Source: Flammula alnicola
Lineage: Eukaryota; Basidiomycota; Agaricomycetes; Agaricales; Strophariaceae
Length of the DNA stretch: 64,000 bases
Direction: 5' to 3'
Assembly (NCBI GenBank): GCA_015499995.1
Contig: JADNRV010000030.1
Coordinates: forward strand, 186,001 to 250,000
Position numbers and translations under genes: made by a program. Positions 45,336 to 58,008 of the stretch are shown piece after piece. Numbering within the stretch: the first letter of the stretch is position 1; each line of letters starts with the position of its first letter. Below the pieces are notes generated by a model. The model was not told where the DNA came from. It ran no database searches and saw only the letters and a program-made list of their open reading frames with translations.

Positions 45336-46828
45336 TCATTTACCAGCGGGAAGGAGATGGAGCTTGACTTCAGGTTTAATCCAATGGGAGATAGATATCT
45401 TCGGAAAAAACTGTGCGCTAGCATCATCAGTGTCGGAATTAACGACCCACCACTCGTCGTCTGCCTTGAAAAACAAATTGATGACCACCTTTTGCAATTC
45501 CGGGAAATTCGGGCTGTTCAAGACGTCGTCAATTGCCGACCATGCAACCAAATCGATTCCAAATATGTTCGGCTCTTTGATAGAGTTTTTGGACCTCAGA
45601 GTCAAGTTGATCGTGAGCGATTCCAGTTTGGTGGCCGAACTCGCTGTGTCGAGAATGTTAGCCGTTAAAGCGAGAAAATTCTTCGCGGAACGGACGCTGA
45701 GAGGATCGCAGGCGGGATATGTGCTGAGTTTCAGGTGTCGCAATGTAACGAGACGACTGATACACATTGGCTGAAGGTTTGTGTAGTGTGTATCTATTGT
45801 CGATTCAGCCGACAGAAAGAAAGGAGGGGGCTGTGCGACCCACCAGAAAACCCTGAGTCTTTTAATTCCAGTGACTCTAGAGAATGAGCCACGCTCGTCA
45901 GGAGATTCCAGACCGATAAGATTTGATTGACGATCCTGTGTAGACCAACGACCAATTTCGTAAGGTCGACGAAACGAAGGAGGGAGGAAGGTTGGGTTGC
46001 AGTCGCTCCCAGAAAGGTTGATTGTAATGAGGTAAGGAAATTGTAGTATGACGTCTCGGTCATTTCCAGTGTCGTTATTTGGTTCAACGAGGAAGGCATG
46101 GCGCCCTTCCAGGCGGTAAATTCGCTTCGCACTCGTCGGACGTCTCGCAGACCGTCCTCAAATGTGCAATTTCGGAAAATGAGACGTCGCAAATTGTGTG
46201 GTCCTGGGGTGCCTGTGATTACTGATCCTGGTAAATTCGACAAGTTGGCCAGCTCTAGCGTCTCGAGGGACGGGTTCGAGCGTATTGCCAGTAGGTGCGC
46301 CTCCGTTTTCTCGTTGAATAGGCTCCAATCGAATTCATGTCCCAGCTCCCCAATGACAGAAAAGGTGCGCAGAGGAGCATGAGAGATGGTGCGAAGGAGT
46401 TTGAAGAAGTGCACCGTCTTCGCAAGGCTCACTTTCACGGCGTCGAAGCCGAGGACGAATAGAATCGCAAAGAGGATCACACGTCCCACCTGCGACTCCT
46501 GGACTTCGGATATCATGCCCTCGACCTGATTTGCCGCCCCGCGTATGACGAGCTTGAAGGCACGAAGTTCTGACACCAAGCTGGGGTTCCGCTTGAAGAT
46601 TTTGCATAATCGGCCAGCACGTCTTTGGATCGAACTGTCGGCAATAAATTCGATCTCTGTGAATAGGTGGGTGCGGCAGCGGATGTAGAATGCAGTGGAT
46701 ACCAATGCACAGGTGCGAAGGATATACCTCTCTTTCTTCGAAGCGATATCGTCGATGATGAGATCAATTACTTCTTGAGGTAATTGCACACCATGGCTAG
46801 GCGTCAGGGAGGGACTTGGTGGGGTCAT
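45336..46828 (-). CDS. F-box/LRR-like protein, cluster member 2
   Basis: The start MTPPSPSLTPSHGVQLPQEV leads to VQLPQEVIDLIIDDIASKKE and LRTCALVSTAFYIRCRTHLF, an F-box-like helix pair in the form seen in the two genes to the right. LRR-like segments follow (HLLAIRSNPSLETLELANLS; LRRLIFRNCTFEDGL; VAHSLESLELKDSG). A short intron lies near 45850-45770. The second exon begins LVTLRHLKLSTYPACDPLSV and carries LVAWSAIDDVLNSPNFPELQ, the C-terminal family motif. The frame is open in both exons. It is diverged from the other members, so it is probably an older copy. Confidence 0.65.
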
Positions 46829-47478
46829 GTTGCGAATGGGCTGCGCGACGTCGAAACAAGACCACAGTCAACCTTTTAGGTCATGTTGCGGTGAGTACCC
46901 TTGGGAAGGGTTGGGTTGAGGGATTAACGCTGCAGGAGAATGTCATGATCACGAGAACGAGAACGAGAATATAAAAAGGAGAGTTGGCCTAGACTACTTA
47001 GTTGGATACCGTAAAGTTGCTTGAAAGTTGCCATAGTTCAACGTCCAACACCCAAAAACTGTGATGGAATGAATTAAGCACTGAAAATGTGGCCGACAGA
47101 GCCTGATTGTCGCGATGGATGCGCATAGGGACGGAGGTATGAGCAGGGGAGAATTTAGAATGGCGCGATACTGTAATGCTGGGGGAGTTTGAAGGGATGC
47201 CGGAAATAAAACCTGTCAATCGTTTACAGATAAGATAAGATTAGATTAGTCTTAAGGAAGCTCAAAACCTTACAGTCAACTTACAATACATAGATGCAGT
47301 CCATAAATACTTTGCCACGCTGTCTACAGACTGAGTACTCTTCGTCCCATTGGCAGGTCTATGAATGGGGCCTACAGGATTAATTGCAAGGATACGTACG
47401 GATAAGGTTCTCATTGGAATGGATTGGCATTATTTATTCACCGTCCCCTTTCCATGATAACTACTCTAGCTAGCTAGT
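46829..47478. other. Intergenic between F-box-like genes
   Basis: It holds the promoter of the gene starting at 46828 and the 3' flank of the next copy. The stretch 47390-47478 is duplicated at 52478-52568 and is the empty-site reference for the MITE there. Confidence 0.5.
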
Positions 47479-48984
47479 TTACGTCTGGTATAAATATTTC
47501 GACACCGAATCTGTGCTAAAGTTCATATCTAGAGTCATAGAAAGAGAAATGGAAGGGCGGCTGGATACAAGAGGTAGAAGAGTCGGGGCATCGATTTGAG
47601 GTGTAGAAATGACACCCTTGAATCTAAGAGCTTCGTAAAAGAAAACAAGCTCCAATCGTACATCTATCTTGGACAAGTTCACGAACATTGGCCTGGTCAA
47701 AACTTCATCGAGTACACCCCATGACCATTCCGTTACCGAGAAAGAGGCGGGCGATGTATCAAGCTCGGAGGGACCGAGGGTTTTCACTATAGCGATTCTA
47801 ATCGTAATAGATTCAATGGGGGAAGGATGCGTCGCAGACCCCAGGAAATCCACTATCCCTGCCAAGTTAAACTGTGGTACAGAACGTGGCAGGTTATCCC
47901 ACGCAATCGTTTGAAGTTTGAGAATTCGTAAGGCGGTTAAAGGAGCGAGGTCAAGAAGAAAGGAGTTTCCAACTGGGAGTTATACTAGTGAGTTCTCTAG
48001 AAAACACACGGAAAAATGTAACATACGTCTCACTAGAGGATCATCGAGCTCAAGGGTCTCGAGAGAATGAGCCACTCCAAGAACGAAATCCGAAATGCCA
48101 CTATCATCAGTAGGAACGAAAGTTGAGAGTAATCGCAGATGAGGGAAAGCGGTAGAAGGTGATCGAGAAGGTGTGGGTCGGGCGATCATAGTTCTCAACA
48201 CTGAAAGGAATGAATACCGCACGGGTCCGATCAGCTCCAGCTTCTGTATTCTTGAGTGCATGACTCTCGAATTTTGTGGAATGTCGTCATCGGAGACCGA
48301 AAGAGAGAGCTCAATGTTGGAAAGTGACAGTTCCGTTAGGTTTGGTGAGTAAACGGCTGCAATTAGGAGTGACTGGGGGAAATTGGAGATGTTGGATACG
48401 TGCAGGGACTTGAGAGAAGGGTTGGAATATATCGCAAGCAATGCTGCAGTCACCGTGCGGCGACTGTGGTCATTGTTTATCTTCCAATTAAGGAGTCCCC
48501 CTTGTGCATTGAGAGTAAAGCTCTCCAGCATTGCACGACTTAAGACCTCAAGGACTTTCAGCGTTGTGTTTTCCTGCCTAGAGATGCGACGAGTGAACTT
48601 TTTTGATCTCGCGAGCATGTTGCTTACCACCGCAGAACCGAAAAGCTTCACGTCGGAAGTTGCGATAGTTGCGATTGAAGGCACATCGAACACAAATTTC
48701 AATGAGTGAATGCCGCCCATTAGTAACCCTGCATTGTCCGGATGTTCCAAAAATTTGAGCAGTTTTCCATCGCGTTTCTGAGAGGTTTTATCCGCGACGA
48801 GTAGAATGTGTGACAAGAGGTGCCTGCGGGATTGGTATCGGAAGAAACTGGAAGCCAGTGAACAGGATTGGAGGGTAGCTGTCGATTTCTCGTCCGATGC
48901 GACGTGGTCGATGATGAGGTTGATGATCTCCTGAGGTAGCCGTGGCCGTGGAATTGTTGGAACGTGAGAAGAGTTGAGTGGCAT
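47479..48984 (-). CDS. F-box/LRR-like protein, recently duplicated copy A
   Basis: Two exons on the minus strand. I start at MPLNSSHVPTIPRPRLPQEI (48984), because the frame upstream has only a non-ATG start. RLPQEIINLIIDHVASDEKS and LQSCSLASSFFRYQSRRHLL form the F-box-like region. LRR-like text follows: AIYSNPSLKSLHVSNISNFP, SPNLTELSLSNIEL, VAHSLETLELDDPLV. Exon 2 has FLLDLAPLTALRILKLQTIA and WGVLDEVLTRPMFVNLSKID, ending SVSKYLYQT. It is nearly identical to the gene at 53143-54636, and the similarity extends into both flanks, so the two arose by a recent segmental duplication. Confidence 0.7.
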
Positions 48985-49399
48985 CCTGAACGATGTAGAA
49001 GGCGTTACTTCTCTCGAGAATGCGAGGTAGCAGCGCAACTTGAAGATGGTGAGAGTGAACAGTGAGGATGAAGGTGCAAAGTTTCTAGCCAGATACTGAC
49101 ATCAACTGACCAAGTTACATGCCGCTTACTTGGAGGCCATCATTGAACCCATAAAGTAGATAGAAAGACGCCAAACGTGCGGTTTTGAAATTTGAGGTAT
49201 GATGACACCTTATGTAGTGAATTATCCAATGCTCAATATTGAATTACCGCACTGTATGCAACAAAGTTGAATGACTTCCAGGTGTTCTGGTCGACTGAAT
49301 GAAGTCCGCCTAAACTTCGAAATGATCTCCCAGAGACCTCGGAACATCGAGGACTTATGTTCGGAGAAAGGAATCGAGGACACACACTATTACAAGCTG

Positions 49400-49741
49400 C
49401 TAATCTCTATGCAGGTACTGTATCATTGGCTTTGGACTATAAATCGCCTCCATAATCGTTCCAAGTTGGATAGAATGATGTCCATGCATGCTGGGTAAAT
49501 ATCTATGTAGGTCAATTCCACCCTTCTCCCTCTCAAATCGCGTCGAGGACAGGCTCGAATCAAGATAAAAGGGTTTCATATGCAGAGTTACTTTCTGCAG
49601 ACTCACAAACGTTGGATTCGTCAAACCTTCGTCAAGTGTGATCCAGGCTCTGAGGTCGATGTATGAGAACCTCGCACCAAACTGACATTGGTGTAAAGTC
49701 ATATAAAGGAATATTTCGATGTCAATGTATTTGATCATCAA
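49400..49741 (-). pseudogene. 3'-exon fragment of an F-box/LRR-like gene
   Basis: An isolated stretch reading DLRAWITLDEGLTNPTFVSL and QKVTLHMKPFYLDSS matches the C-terminal exon motif of the neighbouring genes. There is no matching 5' exon next to it. To its right the duplicated flank (49764 onward) begins. Confidence 0.5.
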
Positions 49742-49763
49742 GGGGGATGTTGCTGATGCAAGT

Positions 49764-51152
49764 ATTTAGAATGTCCTGGGGTAGAGTAAGAACTCTCCGA
49801 GGCGACGTAACAACTTTAGCCTCCATATCGAGAGTTGCCCAGGATGCTGTACAGCTGTGTAATGGGGGGTCGGCGAAAAGTCTGGATGTTGAACAGTCTT
49901 CTTATGTTTGCGAGTTAAGCACCAATCCTTTAGCGCTTCAGCACACAAAGCTACGGGTGGGCTGAGAAAGAGCCTGTGTGTGACATGCAATGTGCGCGTT
50001 AGCCCGCGCTACCATAACGGCCGGTGACGAGCCTAGGCGATAGGTTCTCAAAAGCTTTGGAGCTGAGCGTTGACGTTGAACGTTGAACGTTGTGGGCTGT
50101 TGAGGGGCGTCATTCAGAATCAAATTGCCAACCCAGCGAGTTTTCGAAAACACGTATGGATTATGTAATTTGAAGTGCATCACTCCGTACGTCCGTCTTT
50201 CTTTTCGTCGTGCTCCATCATCTGCGTTTTTTGCCTCTTCTCGTTAACTTTGAGCCATTACTTCGTCAATGCCCAGGACTGTCGAAAACGCTGATGGATT
50301 CTCAATTCACGACATTGCTTCTCGAAATAAGTTACATGGGCGGAAAAAAGATCTTGTGGACTCCAATCGACATCGCCGTGCGCATGAACTACCCTTGATG
50401 TGGGGACTATGTTGGCCCGAACCGTAAATTCTGAGCCTTGGTCTGTTCTACCGCTTCCTGTATGCGTGTTTCGAAGGCCATTCTAGATGGTTCCATGTAT
50501 TTATGCGTCTGTTGACTGTCGGAAGATCTGCAACAAGCTTTGGTACCGGGTGTACGACAGGACGTGGCATGTCGAGAACTGCTCCGCCTTCAGCCCTCAA
50601 ATAAATCCTCCATCTTTCAAAAAGTGTACGTGGAACATCTTTGAGTATGTATGTGACTTTCTCTGTTATCCCGCGGGCTTGGAATTTTCACACCTATCTC
50701 TCGTAGCGTCACATATCTCAGATGCCATCTTCATTTCGGAGTCTTAGCATCCAAATTGGACATATTTCATACGTCTGAGGTCTTCCATGCAGTTTCATCT
50801 CGGTTCTGGTACTGGAAATCTTGACCTTGATATCACAAAGTCAAATATACATAACGACTCGGTGATTGGACCGCCTTTGAAATACCATCCGTCGGAGCCT
50901 TCTCGAATTTTGCCGGAGAGATGCTCTCAAATACCTTAGGTTCCCATGAAACACATGGATGGTCACTGCCGATATCAATCAGTGCAAGGTCAGTGCTGAC
51001 TCCACATAACTCAACTTTTCATGCTCAATTTTTGAGCCTTCCGCAGCCTTCTTGATTTCACATCTATCGGCTAATAACCTCCAATGGGCTAACTGCTGAT
51101 TCTTTGAGGTCCTAGATCTCAGATCGTAACGTCTTATCATATGCATACAATC
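49764..51152. repeat. Segmental duplication, copy 1
   Basis: It matches 62564-64000 in the same orientation along its length, with short indels (shared AACTTTAGCCTCCATATCGA; GGCATGTCGAGAACTG; TCACATCTATCGGCTAATAA). A more diverged third copy is at about 54790-55200. In each case the sequence lies upstream of an F-box-like unit or fragment. Short ORFs in it (for example 50487-50747) are preserved in both copies but show no known family. Confidence 0.8.
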
Positions 51153-51894
51153 TGAAGGTTTGTTGAATCGACTTATCTTCAGTTGGACGTTGATCATGCT
51201 CGATATATCAGCACGACCACCGGCAAAGCTCTTCCCGAGCTGCCGATTCGTATCTTATTATCTGCACCGCACATCTCCCAATTAAACATGTCGCAACGGA
51301 GGGAAAATCATCTTGGAAAGCAGACGCCCACATCGGGGGTCCAGGCGATCCATACCCGAACCCTCTGGCATGATGCAAAAAGAGCGCATATATGATCTCG
51401 CGCCGATCCCGCAGTGGGACTCGCACTCGCGAAGGTGGGCGGAGGTTGGCAACTCAATTCTGAGATGCTATCACGTCCGAGGGTATGTACATATGTATGC
51501 ACATACTCACATAGGATTTCTTGGCGTCACTGGCGCCGAAGGGGGGTCAACAGTGGGACGGGGCACGGGCGCGTACAGGGAGGAACAGACGAAATTTGGA
51601 AGGCGGACCGTTGTCCACTCAAAATTTGCACGGGCATTGGGCTGTTACATGACAATTCCAGAGATCTGTCTTGCAGAGAACTTTCTCGTTCTACTTAGCT
51701 AGTTACATGTATACAGGAAGGGGTGAGTTGTCAGCATGAGAAGGTAGCTCACGTTGTAAAGAACACGATAAGCTATACACATTAATGTCGCCGGAGAGAT
51801 GACCATCCAGAACATATACAGGTAGTACTCAGAGCTTCCTGGAGATCCTACGCACGACCTGTTTTGATCTCGCAAATATTCGTTTAGCGCCACA

Positions 51895-52229
51895 AAACCG
51901 AGAATTCTTCAAGTCGGAAGCTTAAGGTGTGATCGAGGGCACAGTGTCAAATTTCAGTGAGCGAATGATGCCCACTAGTAACTTTGCATTGTCTGGATGC
52001 TAAAATATTTTGAGTAATTCGCCAGCGCGTTTCTGTGATGTTTCGTCTGCGAGGAATTGAATGTGCAACTTGCGGAATTGGTAACGGAATGAATTGGATG
52101 CTAACGAACAGGATCGGAGGTAATTGTCGATTTCTCGTCCGATGCAACATTGTCGTCGATGAGGTTGACGATCTCTTGAGGTAGGCGTGGCAGTGGAGTT
52201 GTCGGAGCATGAGAAGAGTTGAGTGTCAT
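51895..52229 (-). pseudogene. 5' fragment of an F-box/LRR-like gene
   Basis: Reading leftward from an ATG at 52229, the nucleotide sequence follows the first 330 bp of copies A and B closely (start, F-box-like region, and the part before the LRRs). It has small indels and changes that break the frame, and then stops matching. No 3' part is present. Confidence 0.65.
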
Positions 52230-52568
52230 CCCAAACAATGAAATGGAAACTTGAAAAGCATTACTTCTCTCGAGAATGGGAGGTAATTGGCGAGAGTCAG
52301 GATCGAGTCAGGTTGCTCGCTCGCAATGAAGTTCAACGACTAGGCTCTGGATTCTATTCCTGGATTGACTCTGAATTCATTTCACTGAAGTCCACCTAAA
52401 CCTTGAATCGATCTACCAGAGACCTCAGTGGGACGTCAAGAAATTATGTTCAGAAAGACAAATCGAGTACACATACCAAGGACACATACGGATAAGGTTC
52501 TCACTGGAATTAACCGACATTGGCATTACTTATTCACCGTCCCTTTTCCGTGATAACTACTCTAGCTA

Positions 52569-53134
52569 CTGTACGTAATCAGGTACTCGGTCACTGCAGG
52601 TACTCGGTCATTGCGAATTTCCTCGACGATGAGGAGGCATGTCAGTGAGATGTTGGGCTTGTTAGAAAGCCAGAAGCATGCACTATAAGATAGCATAAAG
52701 ACAGTATCAATATAGCTTCAATTTTCTCCTTCATGGTTTCATGAATGGACAAAACAGTCAAAATGCTTATTTCTGAGAATCTTAAAATGTGATCTACCAT
52801 ATCACAGCAACAAAGAGGAAATTTCTTCCCAGGTAAATTGCTCCTTCATGCATAATACAAGTATATTAAATTTTGAGAACCATGTCCGAGGAGTGCTTGG
52901 GTTTACTGAGGAATTTAAGCAGTGACCGACTTCCCAGTAAACCCATTAAAATGACCTAGGCAAAGTTTTCTTGCCCAAAATCTGTCCAATACCAGTTATT
53001 GAATTTATTACTTCAGATTCACATTTTTAAGATCCTATAACACCTACAGGTACTACTCTTTCGTCATGGAGTGCAGAACTCACTGCACGGCATTCGAAAT
53101 GAGCTTTGGTGACCGGGTACCTGATTACGTACAG
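52569..53134. mobile_element. MITE with TA target duplication, inserted next to F-box copy B
   Basis: The ends are inverted repeats of about 26 bp, beginning CTGTACGTAATCAGGTAC, with one mismatch. TA flanks both ends (52567-52568 and 53135-53136). Copy A (47455-47485) has the same flanks without the insert: removing the element plus one TA from copy B gives copy A's CTCTAGCTAGCTAGTT. The element is 566 bp with no transposase ORF. Next to the left end there is a tandem duplication of AGGTACTCGGTCAYTGC. Confidence 0.88.
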
Positions 53135-53142
53135 TAGCTAGT

Positions 53143-54636
53143 TCACATCTGGTATAAATATTTCGACACCGAATCTGTGCTAAAGTTCATATCTAGAGTC
53201 ATAGAAAGAGAAACGGAAGGGCGGCTGGATACAAGAGGTAGAAGAGTCGGGGCATCGATTTGAGGTGTAGAAATGACATCCTCGAATCTAAGAGCTTCGT
53301 AAAAGAAAACAATCTCCAATCGTACATCTATCTTGGACAAGTTCACGAACATTGGCCGCGCCAAAACTTCATCGAGTACACCCCATGACCATTCCATTAC
53401 CGAGAAAGAGGGGGGGGATGTATCAAGCTCGGAGGGACCGAGGGTTTTCACTATAGCGATTCTAATCGTAATAGATTCAATGGGGGAAGGATGCGTCGCA
53501 GACCCCAGGAAATCCACTATTCCTGCCCAGTTAAACTGTGGTATCCACCGTAGCGGGTTATCCCAAGCAATTGTTCGAAATTTGAGAATTCGTAAGGCGG
53601 TTAAAGGAGCGAGGTCAAGAAGAAAGGGGTTTCCAACTGGGAGTTATACCAGTGAGTTCTCTAGAAAACACACGAAAAAAAGTAACGTACGTTTCACTAG
53701 AGGATCATCGAGCTCAAGGGTCTCGAGAGAATGAGCCACTCCGAGAACGAAATCCGAAAGGCCACTACCATCAGTAGGAATGCCAGTTGAGAGTGATCGC
53801 AGATGAGGGAAAGCGTTAGAAGGTGATTGAGAAGGTGTGGGTTGGGCGATCGCAGTTCTCAACGCGGAAAAGAAGGATGAATACCGCATGGGTCCTCTCA
53901 GCTCCAGCCTCTGTATTCTTGAGTGCGTGACTCTCGAATTTTGTGGAATGTCGTCCTCGGAGACCGAACGAGAGAGCTCAACGTTGGAAAGTGACAGTTC
54001 CGTTAGGTTTGGTGAGTAAACGGCTGCAATTATGAGTGACTGGGGGAAATTGGAGATGTTGGATATGTGCAGGGACTTGAGAAAAGGGTTGGAACATATC
54101 GCAAGCAATGCCGCAGTCACTGTGCGGGGACTGTTGTTTATCTTCCAATTAAGGAATCCCCCTTGTGCTTTGAGAGTAAAGCTCTCCAGCATTGCACGGC
54201 TTAAGACCTCAAGGGCTTTCAGCGTTGCGTTTTCCTGCCTGGAGATACCACGCATGATCTTTTTTGATCTCACAAGTATGCTGCTTAGCACCACAGAACC
54301 GAGAAGCTTCCCATCGGAAGTTGCGACTGAAGGCACGTCGAATACAAATTTCAGTGAGTGAATGCCACCCACTAGTAACTCTGCATTGTCCGGATGTTCC
54401 AAAAATTTGAGCAGTTTTCCAGCGCGTTTCTGGAAAGTTTTATCCGCGACGAGTTTAATGTGTGACAAGAGGTGCCTGCGGGATTGGTAACGCAATGAAC
54501 TGGACGCTAGAGAACAGGATCGGAGGGTAGCTGTCGGTTTCTCGTCCGATGCGACGTGGTCGATGATGAGGTCGATGATTTCCTGAGGTAGGCGTGGCCG
54601 TGGAGTTGTCGGAACATGGGAAGAGTTGAGTGTCAT
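53143..54636 (-). CDS. F-box/LRR-like protein, recently duplicated copy B
   Basis: The start MTLNSSHVPTTPRPRLPQEI at 54636 and the end SVSKYLYQM at 53143 mirror copy A (47479-48984). The F-box-like RLPQEIIDLIIDHVASDEKP, the LRR-like AICSNPFLKSLHISNISNFP and the C-terminal WGVLDEVLARPMFVNLSKID are all kept, and both exons stay open. Differences from copy A are scattered substitutions and a few in-frame codon losses (for example in DVPSVATSDGKL), which suggests the copy is still under coding constraint. A MITE lies 8 bp beyond the stop codon and may now supply its 3' end. Confidence 0.7.
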
Positions 54637-54789
54637 CCCGAACGATGGAGAAATCGGAAGGCGTTACTTCTCTCGAGATGCTCGGTGAACACATGCGACG
54701 CAACTTGAAGATGGCGGGAGAGTGAACAGTCAGGCCACGTCGTTCAAAGGCACCGGCACCGGTCACGGTGCGCGCCGAGATCAATTGAG

Positions 54790-55200
54790 GATTATGTAAC
54801 TTTCGCCGCATCCAATCTACTCGTACCTACTTACATAAGTTTCGTCTCCTTGTCGTTTAACATTGAATCAACAATACTGCGCCGGTGCTCGCGACGGTTA
54901 TAGAGTACCATTCACAACTTTGCATAGTCACAGGGCAACAAAACACCTTATGGACTCTGCATCCCTTGCTGTTCGGTGACAGTACTTACTACTTAGTGTT
55001 GACCTGCCAGAGCCATGATTAAATTCTATCTATTCCTCTGCACTTTCTTTTCCTGTCTTTACGTTTCTGATACGATTCCAGATCGTTCCATGCATCTTAT
55101 GGTTTGTCTATCGACTATCGGAGGAGGCTGGCTGTACTCGGGTCTCACGATAGGACCTGGCACGTCGAGAACAGGCTCAGCCCAGACTTCAAGCTGAAAA
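54790..55200. repeat. Diverged third copy of the F-box upstream flank
   Basis: It shares scattered blocks with 50160-50580 and 62960-63400 (for example around GGCACGTCGAGAAC and CTTATGGACTC). It sits upstream of F-box copy B, as the others sit upstream of their units. Confidence 0.5.
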
Positions 55201-58008
55201 TACCTTCTTCGAATTCTATTTTTCAGAGCTATGTGGGTCATTTTCTTTATAAGTAAGTGCATAGCAACCCAGGTTCGTTGCGTATGAACATGCACAGCCA
55301 CGTCTCAATCTACTTAATCTAATCACGCGAGGCCAGATCCCATTGCTACAACGACTACAGTCTAATGGCACCCATAAATAAACCTGTATTGAGCATATGC
55401 TAGCAGCATTCAACGACGTAACAACAATCTCATTCTTAATGATGAATTTGTCAGTGCATCAGACATATTTTCCTGTCGGATGCGTGTTTCGACACCTTTT
55501 AGAGAAACGACTCGGACTGTACTATACAACTTCAAGTTGGATCAAACTTAGAAACGATATAACGATACTAGCCTAGGTGAATAGATTTTTAAGAAGGTTC
55601 CATCTCTCGTGCTCTGTTTCACTCTCAAATGTACATATGATAATTATTATGGATAATCCGAGCGGATAGAGATGCAGGCGAAGCGCCTAAACAAGCGCCC
55701 GCGAATGACGTCTCATAAAGGCCAAGTATTGACCTCTCTTTCTCTGCAGGCACGAGTCCATTTATGCACTCAACATCGCTCTTGAGACGCAATATTAGTT
55801 ATGGAGGCTTTGGTTGACCGTTTATAGAGTTGTCCGTAGCCGGGGGTTTTTCTCGTCCTTCGGAGCCTTTGGGTTGAATGGATTTCACGGTGCGTTGGAG
55901 CCACTACATGTGCTCCAAAGCTGTTTAAATTCACGCCACTCCAGGACTTTTGTACACATGGTAAGATGAACCCGACGAGCTTGGTCAGGGATATAAAAAA
56001 ACAAATGGACGGTAAAGGTACCGGACTACCAGTAGAAGTAGAGTAGTAGCTATAGTCGGAGAGACCCCGACGAATACGATCAACAGACCAGATGACCTCA
56101 AGAACACTATTTTTGGTAAGTCATTCGTAGAGTACATACATATGTTGTGCCCTTCTTCTTCTGTTGCGCACTTGGCGGGACGGCACCTAAGTATACATAC
56201 AATCAACATACAATCCGTACTTATGCCGAAATGAATGAGGCGGCATGTTTAACCGTGCTTGGCCTGCGGACAATCTTCCATCTCTAGTAGAGAGCATGGA
56301 GATCTGCGCCTCGCAGGTACATCGGGGTAGGCACACGGACTGGGTGCTTCGCTTGGGAGAAAGAGGTTCCGATACCGTCATGGGAAGACATCTACGTACT
56401 TATGTAGGATCTGAACTTGACGTTTGATACATAGCGCTGTTAACGGCCCGGAGTGACTGGGAACGGAGGAACCTTAAAAGCCGTTCGCCAACGGCTAACT
56501 TCTCAGTCAAGAAACAAACGCACCGCACGAGAAATCGGAGGGCGGGTGGGTACAGTAACTAGCTATGCTCAAGTCTGGGCACATCCCGACGGGTCTGGAG
56601 GGAGAAAGAATTAAGAATCATATCCTGATCATAGTCGGAGTGGACTGTGGAAGCGGGGACATATGTAGTAACATAACAACTTGAAGAATATGGAGTTCAC
56701 ACTGATTCATGCGTACTAGGATCGCAGATACATTCATCCCAGATAGAACTTGGTCCAGACGACTACGTATACGTACGCCTGCGGAGACTGGGATTTTTCG
56801 TACCGTAAGTCACTGGGGTTTATAGATCTAGCAGGGTTGAATAATAATGCGGAGCATACATTCTTCGACTCTCGAGCCATCTCTTCGCCTCCAAGTCCTC
56901 CTGTGCAGAATTAATCACAGCCTGAAATAAGTAGTACAGAGATTAACTTTCTCCAAGTATCCTGACATTTGCATGATGTGGCCGCGGAATCTACTCTATT
57001 AATTACCGTCCCCCTACAAATCTCTCATGCCGACGCCCACATCTGCGCCGTATACCTGCACATCTACTGTATCTATCTATCTATCTATATACCTAGTATC
57101 TATCAGATAAACTTGATCAAGCGGCGAGAGCTCACCGCCCGACCCACTTCTACAGCTGGCTCTGCTAAGTATGTACTGGTGAACTAAGTATGTACCTCAT
57201 GAAAACCCACGCAAATCTTAATTGCATCTGCATGAGCGCTCTTGCCGGACAAGGTGGCCGCATGCGAGCTTAAGCTTCCGTCAAGTTCGCAGCCGTCATC
57301 GTCCATACATACCGATTTAGACCTTCGCCGTCGAACACGAGTCCGAGTCTGGCCAAGGTGCTATGTATACCATAACCGTAATCGCAACTGACGTAGGAAA
57401 GGAGAAGTGGTTGCATTTTTGAATCGAGATGGGAGATGTACATAAAACGTACAAACATGGATGCAAGAGGTGCCTCTATGTAATGGAAAATGGAAAACGG
57501 AAACGTTACGGAAACGTTCGAGAAAGACGGTATACTATACTACACTACAAATTGAGAAGTTGAAAAGAAGATGCGAAATCGGCGCCATTGAAACCAAGAA
57601 ACGAAAGAAAGGTTCAGAAAGAAAGAACAAAAGAAGATGGAACGGAGATGTGGGAGTGGAGATGACAATCGAAACGAAACGAAAAAAAATGAAACGAAAC
57701 TCGACAGAACCGAGGAGATGCGAGGAGAGGAGAGGAGAGGGAATTTTGAGAGCTGGGAGGCGGGCGCGTATATGAACATTCTAAGTATGTACGAAGGACA
57801 AAAAAAAGGTCCATACCCCGAAATGCGAAATGCACGATAAGCGGTAGGCAGAGAGTCGTTCAAAGGAAAGAAAAAACGGAAAGAAGTTCAAAATCGGGAG
57901 TGGAGGCGGCGTGCAAACGATACTTGAAGAGTGCTAGTGAAAACTGAACTAGTGAGGAAGGAAGGTAGGCAACACCGGCAGCGAAATCTACCCCATCCGG
58001 ACACAGTT
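55201..58008. other. Gene-poor stretch
   Basis: No gene recognised. It contains an ATCT microsatellite near 57069-57090, many copies of AAGTATGTAC-like words, and a purine-rich tract at 57590-57740 (GAAACGAAAC and GGAGAGGAGA units), which explains the long Lys/Arg-rich ORF there. Confidence 0.5.

Noticed and set aside
55015..55197. 60-codon ORF with a signal-peptide-like start
   Set aside because: It lies in the diverged third copy of a non-coding flank, and the other two copies do not keep this frame.
57461..57863. Lys/Arg-rich plus-strand ORF and Phe/Ser-rich minus-strand ORF
   Set aside because: Both come from GAAAC and GGAGA low-complexity repeats.
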